Source: a virus. Taken from it: 64,000 bases of DNA. Shown here piece by piece: positions 26,178-36,627 of this stretch. The notes under the pieces were generated by a model that ran no database searches, was not told the DNA's origin, and was given only the letters and a program-made list of their open reading frames with translations. The position numbers and the translations under genes are program-made. Each line of letters begins with the position of its first letter. The first letter of the stretch is position 1. The DNA is taken from the IMG/VR virus record IMGVR_UViG_3300013093_000023, positions 1 through 64,000 of that record; one strand, written 5' to 3'.

Positions 26178-29100
26178 CTAAGGTGCTACAGAGCCTAAAT
26201 CAAACACAGCAGGGACCGGGGCAGTAGTATCTGTAATAAAGCCCATATCCAGGTACGGGAATAAACTACCTGTACTCATTGGATAACCGTTACCTTGCCA
26301 GAAAATACCTGTTGTAGTATAAACTGCGTTGGCAAAAATGTTGCCAGTAACACCCATACCACCCACAATCTGCATAGTACCGCTAACGTTACTGGTTGAG
26401 TTAACATTACCGTTAGCTAGAATTGTATTATTACCTGAGTTGTAAATTAGGTTTGCGGCTGCAAGTACACCACCATTATTGTACTGAATAGCACCAGAAA
26501 CACCCACTGGGCTTCCGCCACCGCCGCCGATGCTGATAATGTTATTATTGCCTGCCCAATACAGTCCAGTTGTTGTATAAATTGCGTTGGCATATACGTT
26601 ACCCGGGGTACTGATACCACCAGCTACTTGTAGTGCTCCAGAACTGACGTTGGCTGCCGGACTAGTAGACGAAACAGTAACAATACCTATATCGCTGATA
26701 CTAAATCTAGATGTTAGTGTATTGCTAGGTGCGCCAGGAGTTTTGGTATAAAAATTCCAGCTGGCGGAATAAACTCCGTCATCAATGACACTAAGTCTAG
26801 CTCCAGGTGCTGTACTTGTAGCCTGATTGGTATAGGTGTAAAAATCAATAGCACTACCAGCACCAGATGACCCACCTGTGTTGATCAGGTTCAGCTGAGT
26901 TTTTACGCCGCCGGTTAAGCTGTTATTTAAATTCAACGGTGCTATATTATAATAACTGTTAGTACCAGTTGGTATACCGCCCGAGAATACATTTCCGGTA
27001 TAGTTAATATTACCAGAAATATTCAAATTGCCGGTTGAGGCATTAATATTAGATGCCAGATTGATAACGTTAGCAAATAAATTGTCAACTCCACTAATAT
27101 TACCGCTGGTACCTGTAGTTTGTATGTTAGCAACTGTTAGGTTACCACCAACGTTTAAAGCTCCGCTGATACCCGCACCACCAACAACTACCATAGCACC
27201 AGTGCTTACATTAGAACTTGTTGTTCCAGAGTTAGCAACCAAATTACCTGTAACCACTTCACTTGTGCTGACAAATTCTTGATTTAAATATGTAATGTTA
27301 GCAACTATCAGGTTGCCGGTGATTGTAGCATTACCAAGTAAGTAACTATCGTTAGTAACAATTAAATTACCGCCGACCTGAATATTACTATTAGTACGTA
27401 CCTGGCTAGCAAATAAGAATCCGCCATAGGATGTTAAGTAAGAAGCTACGTTGGCATTACCGTAGTTGCTGGTAATAAATGGTGCGCCGTTAGCCCAGAA
27501 ATATCCACTAGATAAAATATTACCTGTGCTAATATTTCCGCCTTGCCCACTGGCACTGGTTACTAACAAGTTACCAGCTTGTAGATTGCCTTGATAGTTT
27601 GGCAATAAGGTGTTGCTTACATAAGCATTAGCGGCAATGTTACCATATACTATTGAGAAGCCATTGGCTGCCCAGAAATAACCGTTACTGTAAACTGTGC
27701 TGGCTAAGACGTTACCACCATAGGTTGGCAAATAGCCGGCTACGTTGGCATTACCATAAACACCAATTGCGGCACTAATACTGGATCCATAGCTAACACC
27801 GTTACTCCAGAATAAACCTCCACTGGTTATAAGTCTGTTGCTGGCAGTGATATTACTAGTAGCAATTACGTTACCGCCATCATCCAGAGAAAAGATAACT
27901 TGACTATACCCACTGTTAACAATTTCCAATCCGCCGGTGCTGTTTAAACGGAACCATTTGGTCGGAGTAGTTGCTCCAGTGTAGGTATTTGTAACTTGTA
28001 AGAAATCGTGATAACCAACTCCGCCGCGCCAGCTGTTACCAATGATCTGTAATGCTGGTTGATTGGTTAAGTTATTAATTACCTGATAACCACTGACAGT
28101 AGAGTTTAGGCCAACATTTAAGTTAGCACCAGCATAGACGTTTCCACTAACACCAGCACCACCGATAACAACCAACGCACCCGATGTGGTATTAGTACTT
28201 GCTGTGCCACTTGCGGCCACCAAGTTGCCTTGTATAGTATCTGTTGTGGTAATTATTTCTTGGTTTGTGTAGATAATATTAGCAACTGTTAGATTACCAG
28301 TGATAGTTACGTTGCCGGCACGTAAGTTACCTGAGTAAACCGGCAAAAATGCCGCTGCCGCTGTATTACTGTAGCCAAACGGTGTATTGTTACCTGCCCA
28401 ATACACTCCACCTAATGTGTAAACCGCGCCAATGTTGCCTGTGTAGGTTGGTAAGTATCCAGCTACGTTACTGTTACCATAGTTTGTAATACCTGCTACA
28501 ATACCAGACGAGTATGAAATACCGTTTGGCCATAGCAGGTTAGTAATTGTTAAGTTGGCAATGTTAGCATTACCAGTAATGGTTACGTTGGCAGTACTTG
28601 TACCAACATAGATATTACCAACGGTGTTGCTGGTGTTCCATAAATTACCAAATGCTGTAGTTGATTGTATTGTACCAGTATAGGTATTGGTAATATTGGC
28701 AATGTTTATATTAGCATTACCGCCAACAAATAAGTTACCACCAATACCAACACCACCTGTTGGAACTGTTAATGCTCCGGTAGTGGCACTAGTGCTTGGA
28801 GTAGTATTGGCAATAACTGTATTGCCAAATAATGTTGTTACGTTACCAACACTTAATGAATTTAAATTGCCAACCTGTAGTATGTTAGTCTGTATTGGTG
28901 TAATAATAGCACCGTAATATTGACCATTAAAGTTTACCGCGGTTAAGTTACCAGAACTTGGTTGGAAGAATAAGTTTGTGCTACTAGCCCATAGTTGTGT
29001 ATTACCAGCTGTAATATTAGCAAACGTTGGATAGTAAATACCCGAGCTAGTTGAGTTGGTAATTTGTGTAGTAAGAGCTACCTGCGCTGTATTTGCTGTA

Positions 29101-31763
29101 CCAGCTAATCCGCTGGCCGCAACACCAGTAATACCTGAGCCATTACCAACCAATTGTGTGCCAGTGTTACCAATTGTATAGGCAAATATGTTACCAATGA
29201 TTAAATTGCCCGATGGTAAACTAATATTACCATATGGATCTAGTGTTGTTGTGTAGGCGCCAGACGTGATTGTTACGTTAGTATACGTACCAACAATGTT
29301 GCCACCAACAAATAAGTTACCGCCAACACCAACACCACCATAAGGCACAACAATAGCGCCAGTTGTGGCACTGGTACTATTAGTGGATGAATTTGAAACA
29401 ATGTTTGCTTGTGTAATAACTGGCGTTGTTAACGTGGTCAGGTATGACGCTACGTTGGCATTACCATAAACAGAACCCGAGCCATAACTTTGACCATTGG
29501 CCCAGAATATACCGCCGGTAGTTGTGATATTACCAGAGCCAATATTACCAGCATAGATCGGTAAATAGCTGGCTACGTTAGCGTTACTGTAAGTACTTGT
29601 AGCAAATGCTACACCATTAGACCAGAATAAGCCATTGGTTGTTATTAAGTTACCAACTGTGGCTGCACCGGATAGACCTAACGTAGCACCAGTTAAGGCG
29701 GCACCTGTGTTACCAATGGTTGCGGCTGTTACTGTTGTAGCTGTGATTGTGTTTACGTATTCGGTGTTGGTTACATATTCGTAGTTAAGGAACTGAACGT
29801 TACCTGTAGCTGTTAGTGTTCCACCAACAGTTAAATTACTTGTTACTATAACATTACCAGACGAGTATATGTCTCCGCCAACGCTTAACCGATGCGCTGG
29901 TTGGATGTTGCCACCAACACCTGTATTTTGTCCGTTACGTGCTAATATTAAATATCCAACTCCCGGTTGAACATCAAGGTTGAATGAATCAACAAAACCA
30001 ATTGTAGCAGTTCTAGAACTTGATGGGGAATTAATAATCAGTGATGCATTATTAAATTTACCAATGGTAATGTTACCGGCTGATGTGTTACCGCTAATAC
30101 CTAAATTGCCGCTAAAGTAGCTGTCGCCAGTTACACCTAAACCGTTACTGACTACTAGGCTTTGTCCAGTTGCTTGCGTGGCACTTGGTGTACCGGCCTG
30201 TACTGTAGTAATGATACTGTTGTTAATGCCAGTATAAACTCCGCCACCAGATGGAGCATTAAATGTTACCGACGTACCATCTGTAGTCATTGCATAATTT
30301 TGAGCACTAGGTACAATATTAGTATTGTAAATTGCGGCACCTGTTCCGCCTGCTAGTGTTCTAAATATTAACCCGCCTTGGCCTGATCCGTATTGTATTG
30401 TGCCGGTAGCCTGTACGTTACCGCCAACGATTGCGTTACCAGCAATACCTGTGCCGCCTTTAACAACTAATGCACCTGTTGTAGTACTTGTACTTGGTGT
30501 TGTGGCCGCCGCTACCAGATTACCTTGTATGGTTTCAGTAGAAGTAATAACTTCTTGATTGGTATAGATAATATTAGCAACGGTTAAGTTACCAGTGATA
30601 GTTACGTTACCAGCTTGAATATTTCCGGTATAGGTTGGTAAGTAAGCACCAACGTTGGCTGTGGTAAAATAAGAAAGCGCATATGGTTGGCCATTTGCGT
30701 ATAATAGTGTATTGGTTAATACGTTACCAGCAGTAACGTTTCCAGTAACATATACCTGTGCAGTCGGAACTACAACGCTACCAGAACCATCTGGTGATAA
30801 ATTTAAGTTAGCATTAGAACCAGCAGTGGTTGTGTATATGGTGCTGATTATATTACCAGCCGATACATTGCCAGTTGTAGAAATACTGTTTGATCCAAAG
30901 TTAGTTGATAAGAATTTAGCTACGTTTGAATCGTTGTAGGCAATGATACTTACATTTGTTAAGTAAGCGGTTAGGTTGGCGTTTGAATAAAAACTAAATG
31001 CGTATGGAGCACCATTGGCATAGTAGATGCTATTGGTCAATAAGTTACCAGTTGTAACAGATTGATTATATATTGCGGCATTGGCCAGCAAGTAGTTAAC
31101 ACCAGAAATATTACCAGCAATACCTTGTGCTGTGGTAACAATATTACCAGCATAAATGTTACCTGTTGATGTAACAAAGTTACCAGCTAAAATGTTTGCT
31201 GTAGTTACTAAAGCATTACCTGCGGATCCGGCAATATTAATATTACCACCAACACCAACTCCGCCAGTAACAATAAATGCGCCAGTAACTGAGTTGATAC
31301 TAATAGTGTTGCCACTGATTTTTAACGGGCTGTTTATTGAAACGTTAGCAGAGCCTTTGGCACGTAAATTTAAATCAATGTTAGTGTCTGCTCCAGCTAC
31401 AGTAATAGTTGGACCAAAGCCTGTTGCGCCGCCATTGGCTGTTAGATAGTTTGTTGAGGCGGTACCAATTGCAACGTTGCTGGTTACATTTAGTCCGTAT
31501 GTGGTTAAGTTAGCATACCCAGCGGAATTGATATTGCCGTTAGAAGAGCCGTCATCGGCTGTATAACCGAGTACAAATCCTTGGCCGGCTTCATTCCAGT
31601 ATAATGCTACGTTAGCAACACTACCTACGCCATCTGTTCGATTAAAAATAAAGCCTACATCGACGTTGGCCTGCGTTGCCGCAGAATTAATAACCGTTAA
31701 ATTATCGGTTAGGCTGGCCGAATTTGTTAATAATTGCCCTAAGCGCGGTCTAGTTAATGCCAT
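26178..31763 (-). CDS. Giant repeat-built tail fibre protein (1861 aa)
   Basis: 1861 aa, the longest gene in the window. The N-terminal ~110 residues form a distinct head (NSAATQANVDVGFIFNRTDG, VALYWNEAGQGFVLGYTADD). The rest is a long array of shaft modules. One composite module (GNLTVANIIYTNQE, then a STETIQGNLVAA-type and a TGALVVxGGxGIxGN-type segment) occurs at roughly residues 390-450, 1145-1200 and 1480-1540. YWANG and NANVASYL phrases recur throughout. The C-terminus ends DTTAPVPAVFDLGSVAP. Probably the main long fibre shaft. Its promoter is flanked by an inverted repeat. Confidence 0.87.
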   Translation of the reverse strand: MALTRPRLGQLLTNSASLTDNLTVINSAATQANVDVGFIFNRTDGVGSVANVALYWNEAGQGFVLGYTADDGSSNGNINSAGYANLTTYGLNVTSNVAIGTASTNYLTANGGATGFGPTITVAGADTNIDLNLRAKGSANVSINSPLKISGNTISINSVTGAFIVTGGVGVGGNINIAGSAGNALVTTANILAGNFVTSTGNIYAGNIVTTAQGIAGNISGVNYLLANAAIYNQSVTTGNLLTNSIYYANGAPYAFSFYSNANLTAYLTNVSIIAYNDSNVAKFLSTNFGSNSISTTGNVSAGNIISTIYTTTAGSNANLNLSPDGSGSVVVPTAQVYVTGNVTAGNVLTNTLLYANGQPYALSYFTTANVGAYLPTYTGNIQAGNVTITGNLTVANIIYTNQEVITSTETIQGNLVAAATTPSTSTTTGALVVKGGTGIAGNAIVGGNVQATGTIQYGSGQGGLIFRTLAGGTGAAIYNTNIVPSAQNYAMTTDGTSVTFNAPSGGGVYTGINNSIITTVQAGTPSATQATGQSLVVSNGLGVTGDSYFSGNLGISGNTSAGNITIGKFNNASLIINSPSSSRTATIGFVDSFNLDVQPGVGYLILARNGQNTGVGGNIQPAHRLSVGGDIYSSGNVIVTSNLTVGGTLTATGNVQFLNYEYVTNTEYVNTITATTVTAATIGNTGAALTGATLGLSGAATVGNLITTNGLFWSNGVAFATSTYSNANVASYLPIYAGNIGSGNITTTGGIFWANGQSYGSGSVYGNANVASYLTTLTTPVITQANIVSNSSTNSTSATTGAIVVPYGGVGVGGNLFVGGNIVGTYTNVTITSGAYTTTLDPYGNISLPSGNLIIGNIFAYTIGNTGTQLVGNGSGITGVAASGLAGTANTAQVALTTQITNSTSSGIYYPTFANITAGNTQLWASSTNLFFQPSSGNLTAVNFNGQYYGAIITPIQTNILQVGNLNSLSVGNVTTLFGNTVIANTTPSTSATTGALTVPTGGVGIGGNLFVGGNANINIANITNTYTGTIQSTTAFGNLWNTSNTVGNIYVGTSTANVTITGNANIANLTITNLLWPNGISYSSGIVAGITNYGNSNVAGYLPTYTGNIGAVYTLGGVYWAGNNTPFGYSNTAAAAFLPVYSGNLRAGNVTITGNLTVANIIYTNQEIITTTDTIQGNLVAASGTASTNTTSGALVVIGGAGVSGNVYAGANLNVGLNSTVSGYQVINNLTNQPALQIIGNSWRGGVGYHDFLQVTNTYTGATTPTKWFRLNSTGGLEIVNSGYSQVIFSLDDGGNVIATSNITASNRLITSGGLFWSNGVSYGSSISAAIGVYGNANVAGYLPTYGGNVLASTVYSNGYFWAANGFSIVYGNIAANAYVSNTLLPNYQGNLQAGNLLVTSASGQGGNISTGNILSSGYFWANGAPFITSNYGNANVASYLTSYGGFLFASQVRTNSNIQVGGNLIVTNDSYLLGNATITGNLIVANITYLNQEFVSTSEVVTGNLVANSGTTSSNVSTGAMVVVGGAGISGALNVGGNLTVANIQTTGTSGNISGVDNLFANVINLASNINASTGNLNISGNINYTGNVFSGGIPTGTNSYYNIAPLNLNNSLTGGVKTQLNLINTGGSSGAGSAIDFYTYTNQATSTAPGARLSVIDDGVYSASWNFYTKTPGAPSNTLTSRFSISDIGIVTVSSTSPAANVSSGALQVAGGISTPGNVYANAIYTTTGLYWAGNNNIISIGGGGGSPVGVSGAIQYNNGGVLAAANLIYNSGNNTILANGNVNSTSNVSGTMQIVGGMGVTGNIFANAVYTTTGIFWQGNGYPMSTGSLFPYLDMGFITDTTAPVPAVFDLGSVAP
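26230..31500. repeat. Internal coding repeats of fibre shaft modules
   Basis: The plus-strand text repeats with slight variation. For example, the segments at ~28255-28320 and ~30545-30612 both read (complement) as a translated NLTVANIIYTNQE unit with most bases identical, and ~27270-27335 is a third, more diverged copy. Related units occur in the genes at 20459, 24107, 31852 and 38779. This is shaft-module duplication, not a CRISPR or a non-coding repeat. Confidence 0.75.
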
Positions 31764-31771
31764 ATATTCTC

Positions 31772-31800
31772 ACCATTTTGTATATTTATCACAAAATGGT
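31772..31800. repeat. Inverted repeat flanking a late promoter
   Basis: ACCATTTTGT and its exact complement ACAAAATGGT (10 bp arms) flank a 9-base centre containing the late box (31783-31790). They could form a hairpin in DNA or in a read-through RNA. Confidence 0.75.
31783..31790 (-). promoter_or_regulatory. Late promoter box (GATAAATA) for the 1861-aa fibre
   Basis: Minus-strand GATAAATAT about 20 bp upstream of the start at 31763, centred in the inverted repeat and just after the terminator of the preceding gene. Confidence 0.6.
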
Positions 31801-31822
31801 AAAGGGCCCGTATAGGCCCTTT
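31801..31822 (-). terminator. Terminator hairpin after the 1242-aa fibre
   Basis: AAAGGGCC / GGCCCTTT stem (8 bp) with a 6-base loop, 30 bp after the stop at 31852. The trailing sequence (TTTACCATTTTGT) is only moderately T-rich. Confidence 0.65.
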
Positions 31823-31851
31823 GGTGTGTTATAAAAATTAGCAATCGATTG

Positions 31852-34800
31852 TTAAATCAGCATATATTCTTTTTTAACTCTTACCTGCGTTGTGGCATTT
31901 ACTGCTGTGTAGTTCAATATTGCGTTGCCACCACTGACTGTAGCACTTACTACACCCAGGTTAGAACCTAATGTTACGTTACCATAGCCTGTGATTGCCG
32001 CTGTGGTACCGTTTTGTATCATTAAGGCTTCATAAGACTGATAATTTGAACCGTAAGTAGCCTGAATTGTATACTTGGCTGTACGATAAGTAGATGCGCT
32101 AAAGCTGTCAATTTGTACCGGAACACCAGCACTACCAACTGCTACGTTTGCTACTCCACATACTTCAGCACCGTTGCTTAAATAGCTAGTTGTAACAACA
32201 GGAACACTAGTACCAGTGGTAATATAGGCACCGTTGTTGTCAACTGATACCTGGAATAGTCCGTTCAGGCTGGCAATTCCAGTGACTGTTTGTGTTGTTG
32301 TTAGAATACGTACATCAATAACGTCAGTGTTTGCTGGAGCTTCTGTAAATGTTAATGTTGTACCACTTACAGAGTAAGCTAGTGTTGGAATCTGTATAAC
32401 ACCGTTAATACTTACAAGTGTACCAGCTGTTGTTGCTGACTGACTTAGTGTAAATGCTGTTTGGCTACCCGTTCCTGTAAACTGTTGATCAACAATTACA
32501 GTAAAGTTTGTAGTAGCACCTTGCCAACTTGTGCCGTTATACCATTCTATAAATCCTGAAAAATTGTTATAACGCAACATACCAGCAGTATCAACCCCGC
32601 CACTGTTACCAGGACGCTGACTGTTACTACCACTTGGTAATAAAATAGAATCTGTTGTGTTAATAATTAACTTAGCACCAGTGACTAAAGTACTAGTAGT
32701 GGCTGAGTTACCAATAACTACCTGATCATATGTTGATCCAGGACGTGCCCAAATTAATGTAGCATCGTTTTTACCTTTGACTATTACATCATTACCAGCT
32801 GTGCCGCTACCGTTGAATAAGGTAGCACCGCCGTGGTATACGTTACCCGTAATACTTGCGCCACCCCAGAGCTGGAATGCTCCAGTATTGGCAGTTAGGT
32901 TATTGTTAGTAGGTAGTTTTAATGTAAAGTTACCTGAGTTATTTACGTTACCGTGGAATCGCGCGACTTCAGCATTGGCTATAAATCCACCTACACCAAT
33001 AACTATGTCATTGTATCCACCAGTACTGCCAGTTGCCATAACCAAATTGCCGCCAACTGATGTGTTAGCACCAGACGCAAATACGTAACCATCGTTTGAT
33101 TTGGTAATTGTATAGTTAACGTCACTGAACGCATCGCCAGTGAAACCCATGTCCATCCACCCTTGGTCGCCAACTGCTAGGTTATAGTTATTGGCGTAAG
33201 CAATAAAGTCACTTGAACCAGTATTAGTACCATTGATTAAAGCGTCTTGTGTATATTGTACACCAGCACCAGTTGAGCTTGTGCCACGTTTAACAGCGAT
33301 TGCACTTGTTAATGGAGTTGCTTGTGCTAACGACCCAACAAACAGCTGACCTGCTGAGTTAATGTTACCAGTAACTGCCAGGCCACCGTTTGGAATTACC
33401 AATGCACCGGTTGTGTTGTTGTTTGTGTTAGTTGCGGCTGTTAATAATAGGTTAGCAGAGAAGTTGCTGATGCCACCAACGTTTAATGCGCCGCCAATGC
33501 CAGCACCACCGGATCCGGCAATTACCAATGCGCCAGTTGTTGTACTTGTACTTGCTGTACCACTATTACCAACAATGTTACCTGCGTGTATCGAAGTGCC
33601 AGTTGATACTATAGTAGTAAATGTAGCGGCAGCCGGAGTAACATTACCAATTATTACGTTGTTTAGTGTACCACCAGTTACGTATGCGTTTGGTGATGAA
33701 AAATTGGTTGGAATTAACGATGTTGTAGTTAAATTTGTAATCGATGCTGTGGTTATTGTTGCGTTAGTTAACGCACTAATATATCCGCCGCTGATAACAG
33801 CGTTGGCTGTATTGATACTACCAGCATACAAACTATTTAAAATGTTACCATATGTGGAGTTTAACGGACCTGAATAAATTGCGCCAGCAATACCAGCTCC
33901 GCCAGAAATACGCAAGGCACCAGTTGAACTACTTGTACTAGGTGTTGTGTTAGAAGCATAGTATTCGCCAGATTTAATTGTACCATATGCTGTGCCTGTG
34001 AATACGTTTGCTGTATCTGTACCACGAGCATACCATTCCAAGAATCCAGTGTCATTAGCACGACCAAAGAATGCCGCAGAGTCTGAAGTATCATAATAGT
34101 GAATTTTAATACCAATATCAAATCCGTCGTTACTTGTCAGCGGAGTTAGATCGGTTGGTGTATGTAAGTTAATAATTGGGTCTGTTACACTTAATGAACT
34201 CGAACCAATGCTTACACTTTGACCAGTTACTGATAAGTTACCAGTGACAGTCAGGTTGCCAGTGATTAATGCCTGACCACCTACGTTTAAGTTACCACCT
34301 ACTCCTAAGCCGCCAGTAACAACTATAGCTCCAGTATTAGAAGTTATGCTGTTAATAGCAGAACTAATAAACAATTGATTAGTACCGCTAATAGTTGTAA
34401 ACGCACCAGAACTCTGTGATGATGCTCCAACCGGAATGCCGTTTAAACTACCGCCAGTGATTACAGCGTTACCGGTGGCAAAGTTTGTAAAGGTTCCATA
34501 GCTGGCGCTAATGTTAGAGATACCGGCAATGTAACCACCGGTGACTACTGCGTTGGCTGTGTTTAATGAACCAAAGTAACCAGTTGTAATATTACCGGCT
34601 ACTGCGTTAACAGCGGCGCCGGTGAATGTACCACTTGCGATTGTTGCGTTAGCGGCATATAAGTTTGTTACTGTGTCAAACGTTGTAGTTACGTTAGACA
34701 ATCCAGTTAAGTAGCCGCCAGCAATTCTTGCATTGGCTGTATAAAAGTTTGTGGCAGTTAAATTGGTTACTGACTGTGTTGTAACAGCTAGGTTTGGTGT

Positions 34801-35580
34801 GCTAAAGTTTGTGGCATAGGCTGTAGTAACATAAATGTTAGCTAGGTTAGTGATGTAACCACCATTTATAAAAACGTTACCTGAATAAAAGTTTACCGCG
34901 GTATCGTTAGTAATTTGTGCTGTAGTTAAACTGGCATAGCCAGCATAGATGTTGGCAATTGGTGTACCACTTGTACCAATATATGTTTGGCTGCCTGTAA
35001 TTGCGGCATTGCCTGAGTTAAAGTTTGTTGCCTGTAGTGTTGTAAAGGCACCAGTTGTAAATGCGCCTGTGTTTGGTGTAACACTTCCAATTGGAGTATT
35101 TTGTACACCGCCTGGCGAATAAATTATACCAGTGGTGGTAGTTAAACTGTTGGCAAATAAGTTGCCAGATTTAATGTTGGCGTATCCGCTGATTCCTACA
35201 GCGCCGGCAGTTTGTCCTGTTTCAGTTGTAACAATGGCTTCAAATGCCTGATCCGCTTCTTTCCATATAAACGCTGTATTTTGTCCTGAAGCATAACCTG
35301 TTAGTGTGCCTAGAGCACGGTTTACTAACATACCAATATCGTATGCTGGCACACCAGCGTAACCATTGTTGAATACAATCAAGGGATCGTTAACATAGGT
35401 GTTAGTAGAGTTGATTGTTGTGCTGTTACCGCTAACAGATAAATTACCAACAATAGTAATGTTGGAATTTAGCGTCAGTGTTGGGTTAAAAACAGAGCCG
35501 ACTAAGGTACCAGGTGCAATTTTTTGGTACTGAATGGTTTGGTCAGTAATCTGGTTATTTTGAATTCGGGTAACAGCCAT
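31852..35580 (-). CDS. Large tail fibre protein (1242 aa)
   Basis: 1242 aa. N-terminal domain MAVTRIQNNQITDQTIQYQK, then NDPLIVFNNGYAGVPAYDIG and TAFIWKEADQAFEAIVTTET, a fibre head common in cyanophage-like genomes. The shaft has TNFxTxNAxIxGGxxxGxxN-type repeats (residues ~165-385). Around residues 467-500 there is a block SVTDPIINLHTPTDLTPLTS, then DIGIKIHYYD, paralogous to the 1099-aa fibre. From ~1030 there is a small folded unit (FTGTGSQTAFTLSQSATTAG...VSINGVIQIP) that recurs in the proteins at 38779 and 43643. A C-terminal beta domain follows. It has its own late promoter. Confidence 0.87.
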   Translation of the reverse strand: MAVTRIQNNQITDQTIQYQKIAPGTLVGSVFNPTLTLNSNITIVGNLSVSGNSTTINSTNTYVNDPLIVFNNGYAGVPAYDIGMLVNRALGTLTGYASGQNTAFIWKEADQAFEAIVTTETGQTAGAVGISGYANIKSGNLFANSLTTTTGIIYSPGGVQNTPIGSVTPNTGAFTTGAFTTLQATNFNSGNAAITGSQTYIGTSGTPIANIYAGYASLTTAQITNDTAVNFYSGNVFINGGYITNLANIYVTTAYATNFSTPNLAVTTQSVTNLTATNFYTANARIAGGYLTGLSNVTTTFDTVTNLYAANATIASGTFTGAAVNAVAGNITTGYFGSLNTANAVVTGGYIAGISNISASYGTFTNFATGNAVITGGSLNGIPVGASSQSSGAFTTISGTNQLFISSAINSITSNTGAIVVTGGLGVGGNLNVGGQALITGNLTVTGNLSVTGQSVSIGSSSLSVTDPIINLHTPTDLTPLTSNDGFDIGIKIHYYDTSDSAAFFGRANDTGFLEWYARGTDTANVFTGTAYGTIKSGEYYASNTTPSTSSSTGALRISGGAGIAGAIYSGPLNSTYGNILNSLYAGSINTANAVISGGYISALTNATITTASITNLTTTSLIPTNFSSPNAYVTGGTLNNVIIGNVTPAAATFTTIVSTGTSIHAGNIVGNSGTASTSTTTGALVIAGSGGAGIGGALNVGGISNFSANLLLTAATNTNNNTTGALVIPNGGLAVTGNINSAGQLFVGSLAQATPLTSAIAVKRGTSSTGAGVQYTQDALINGTNTGSSDFIAYANNYNLAVGDQGWMDMGFTGDAFSDVNYTITKSNDGYVFASGANTSVGGNLVMATGSTGGYNDIVIGVGGFIANAEVARFHGNVNNSGNFTLKLPTNNNLTANTGAFQLWGGASITGNVYHGGATLFNGSGTAGNDVIVKGKNDATLIWARPGSTYDQVVIGNSATTSTLVTGAKLIINTTDSILLPSGSNSQRPGNSGGVDTAGMLRYNNFSGFIEWYNGTSWQGATTNFTVIVDQQFTGTGSQTAFTLSQSATTAGTLVSINGVIQIPTLAYSVSGTTLTFTEAPANTDVIDVRILTTTQTVTGIASLNGLFQVSVDNNGAYITTGTSVPVVTTSYLSNGAEVCGVANVAVGSAGVPVQIDSFSASTYRTAKYTIQATYGSNYQSYEALMIQNGTTAAITGYGNVTLGSNLGVVSATVSGGNAILNYTAVNATTQVRVKKEYMLI

Positions 35581-35611
35581 GCTCAGATCCTCAGTATTTG
35601 GGTAATATTGT

Positions 35612-35619
35612 TATTTATC
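35612..35619 (-). promoter_or_regulatory. Late promoter box (GATAAATA)
   Basis: Minus-strand GATAAATAACAATA about 32 bp upstream of the start at 35580. Confidence 0.6.
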
Positions 35620-35650
35620 GCTCTAGCAAATAATGTAAAGTGCGCTAAAA

Positions 35651-36610
35651 TTATGATATTGAGCCCCAAACTGTACCTGTAGCTACCCAGATTATACTGT
35701 AGCCATTTGTTTTAATAGCTGGCCCGCCGGCGCCGCCATAGTAAATTGGATTACTAGTACCAGTGGTTGTAGAAACACCGGCACTATTTGCAGTACCGCC
35801 CGAGCCTGACTGTATTGACCCAACGTTTCCTATTATTGCGTCGTTTCCAGCATTTCCGCCCGGTTGACCCCATCCGCCACCACCAGCCCCAGCATAGTGC
35901 CAAACCTGTACTGTTCCACTAATATAATTTCTTGTAGCGGCTCCACCACTGCCACCTGAGCCTCCACCGTACCCCGGGAAATCGTAATCACCAGGAACAC
36001 CGTTGGTACTTACATATCCGCCACCAGTACCGGGTATTACACACCCACCGCCGCCTCCGGCGGCGTAATTAGATAGACCATTAAATCCAAAGCCACCTAT
36101 TAGGCCGCCCTGACCACCACCATTGGCACCGGATTCTATGGTATTACCACCGTATCCACCCCCGGCGCCACCACCACCTCCGGCAAAATTGTCAGAAGCT
36201 CCGCCACCGCCTCCACCAACAATATAACTGTTATTTCTAATAGCTATACCGTCAGTGAGATTAATAGCCGGGCCGCCATTGCCACCATTGGCGCTTCCGT
36301 ATGTGCCACCTTGTCCGCCCATACCCATAATATAGCCATTATTAATTACTGTTACTCCCGATGGCCATTTGCCACCCATATCAAGTGCGGCGTTGGCAGT
36401 ATTAGCACTCCAGATATAAACCCCAGAATTTATAGTAACAGTAACAGCACTATACCCGTCCCAGACATTAAGATTTGCTACAAAGGTAGATAAGTTTAAT
36501 TCTTTTTGTGAACTACTAATTGTTACCGAAATTGGATTATTGGGCAAGCCGGTGAAACCAACTTTGATGTTGCCACCTAATGTAATTCCCGGTTCTATTA
36601 CAATGCCCAT
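35651..36610 (-). CDS. Glycine-rich receptor-binding adhesin, gp38-type (copy 1)
   Basis: 319 aa. The N-terminal ~60 residues form a beta segment starting MGIVIEPGITLGGNIKVGF. It continues with VTINSGVYIWSANTANAALD and GVTVINNGYIMGMGGQGG. From ~110 to ~285 there are runs of Gly (GGGGGG, GGGGGAGGGYGG, AGAGGGGWGQPGG) separated by variable loops, ending GPAIKTNGYSIIWVATGTVW. This layout is that of T2/S16 gp38 adhesins, in which glycine-rich strands pack as polyglycine-II helices and the loops between them contact the host receptor. A paralogue lies 1.2 kb upstream (37794-38774). Binding specificity cannot be read from sequence. Confidence 0.82.
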   Translation of the reverse strand: MGIVIEPGITLGGNIKVGFTGLPNNPISVTISSSQKELNLSTFVANLNVWDGYSAVTVTINSGVYIWSANTANAALDMGGKWPSGVTVINNGYIMGMGGQGGTYGSANGGNGGPAINLTDGIAIRNNSYIVGGGGGGASDNFAGGGGGAGGGYGGNTIESGANGGGQGGLIGGFGFNGLSNYAAGGGGGCVIPGTGGGYVSTNGVPGDYDFPGYGGGSGGSGGAATRNYISGTVQVWHYAGAGGGGWGQPGGNAGNDAIIGNVGSIQSGSGGTANSAGVSTTTGTSNPIYYGGAGGPAIKTNGYSIIWVATGTVWGSIS

Positions 36611-36627
36611 ATTTTATTGTCCTGCTG

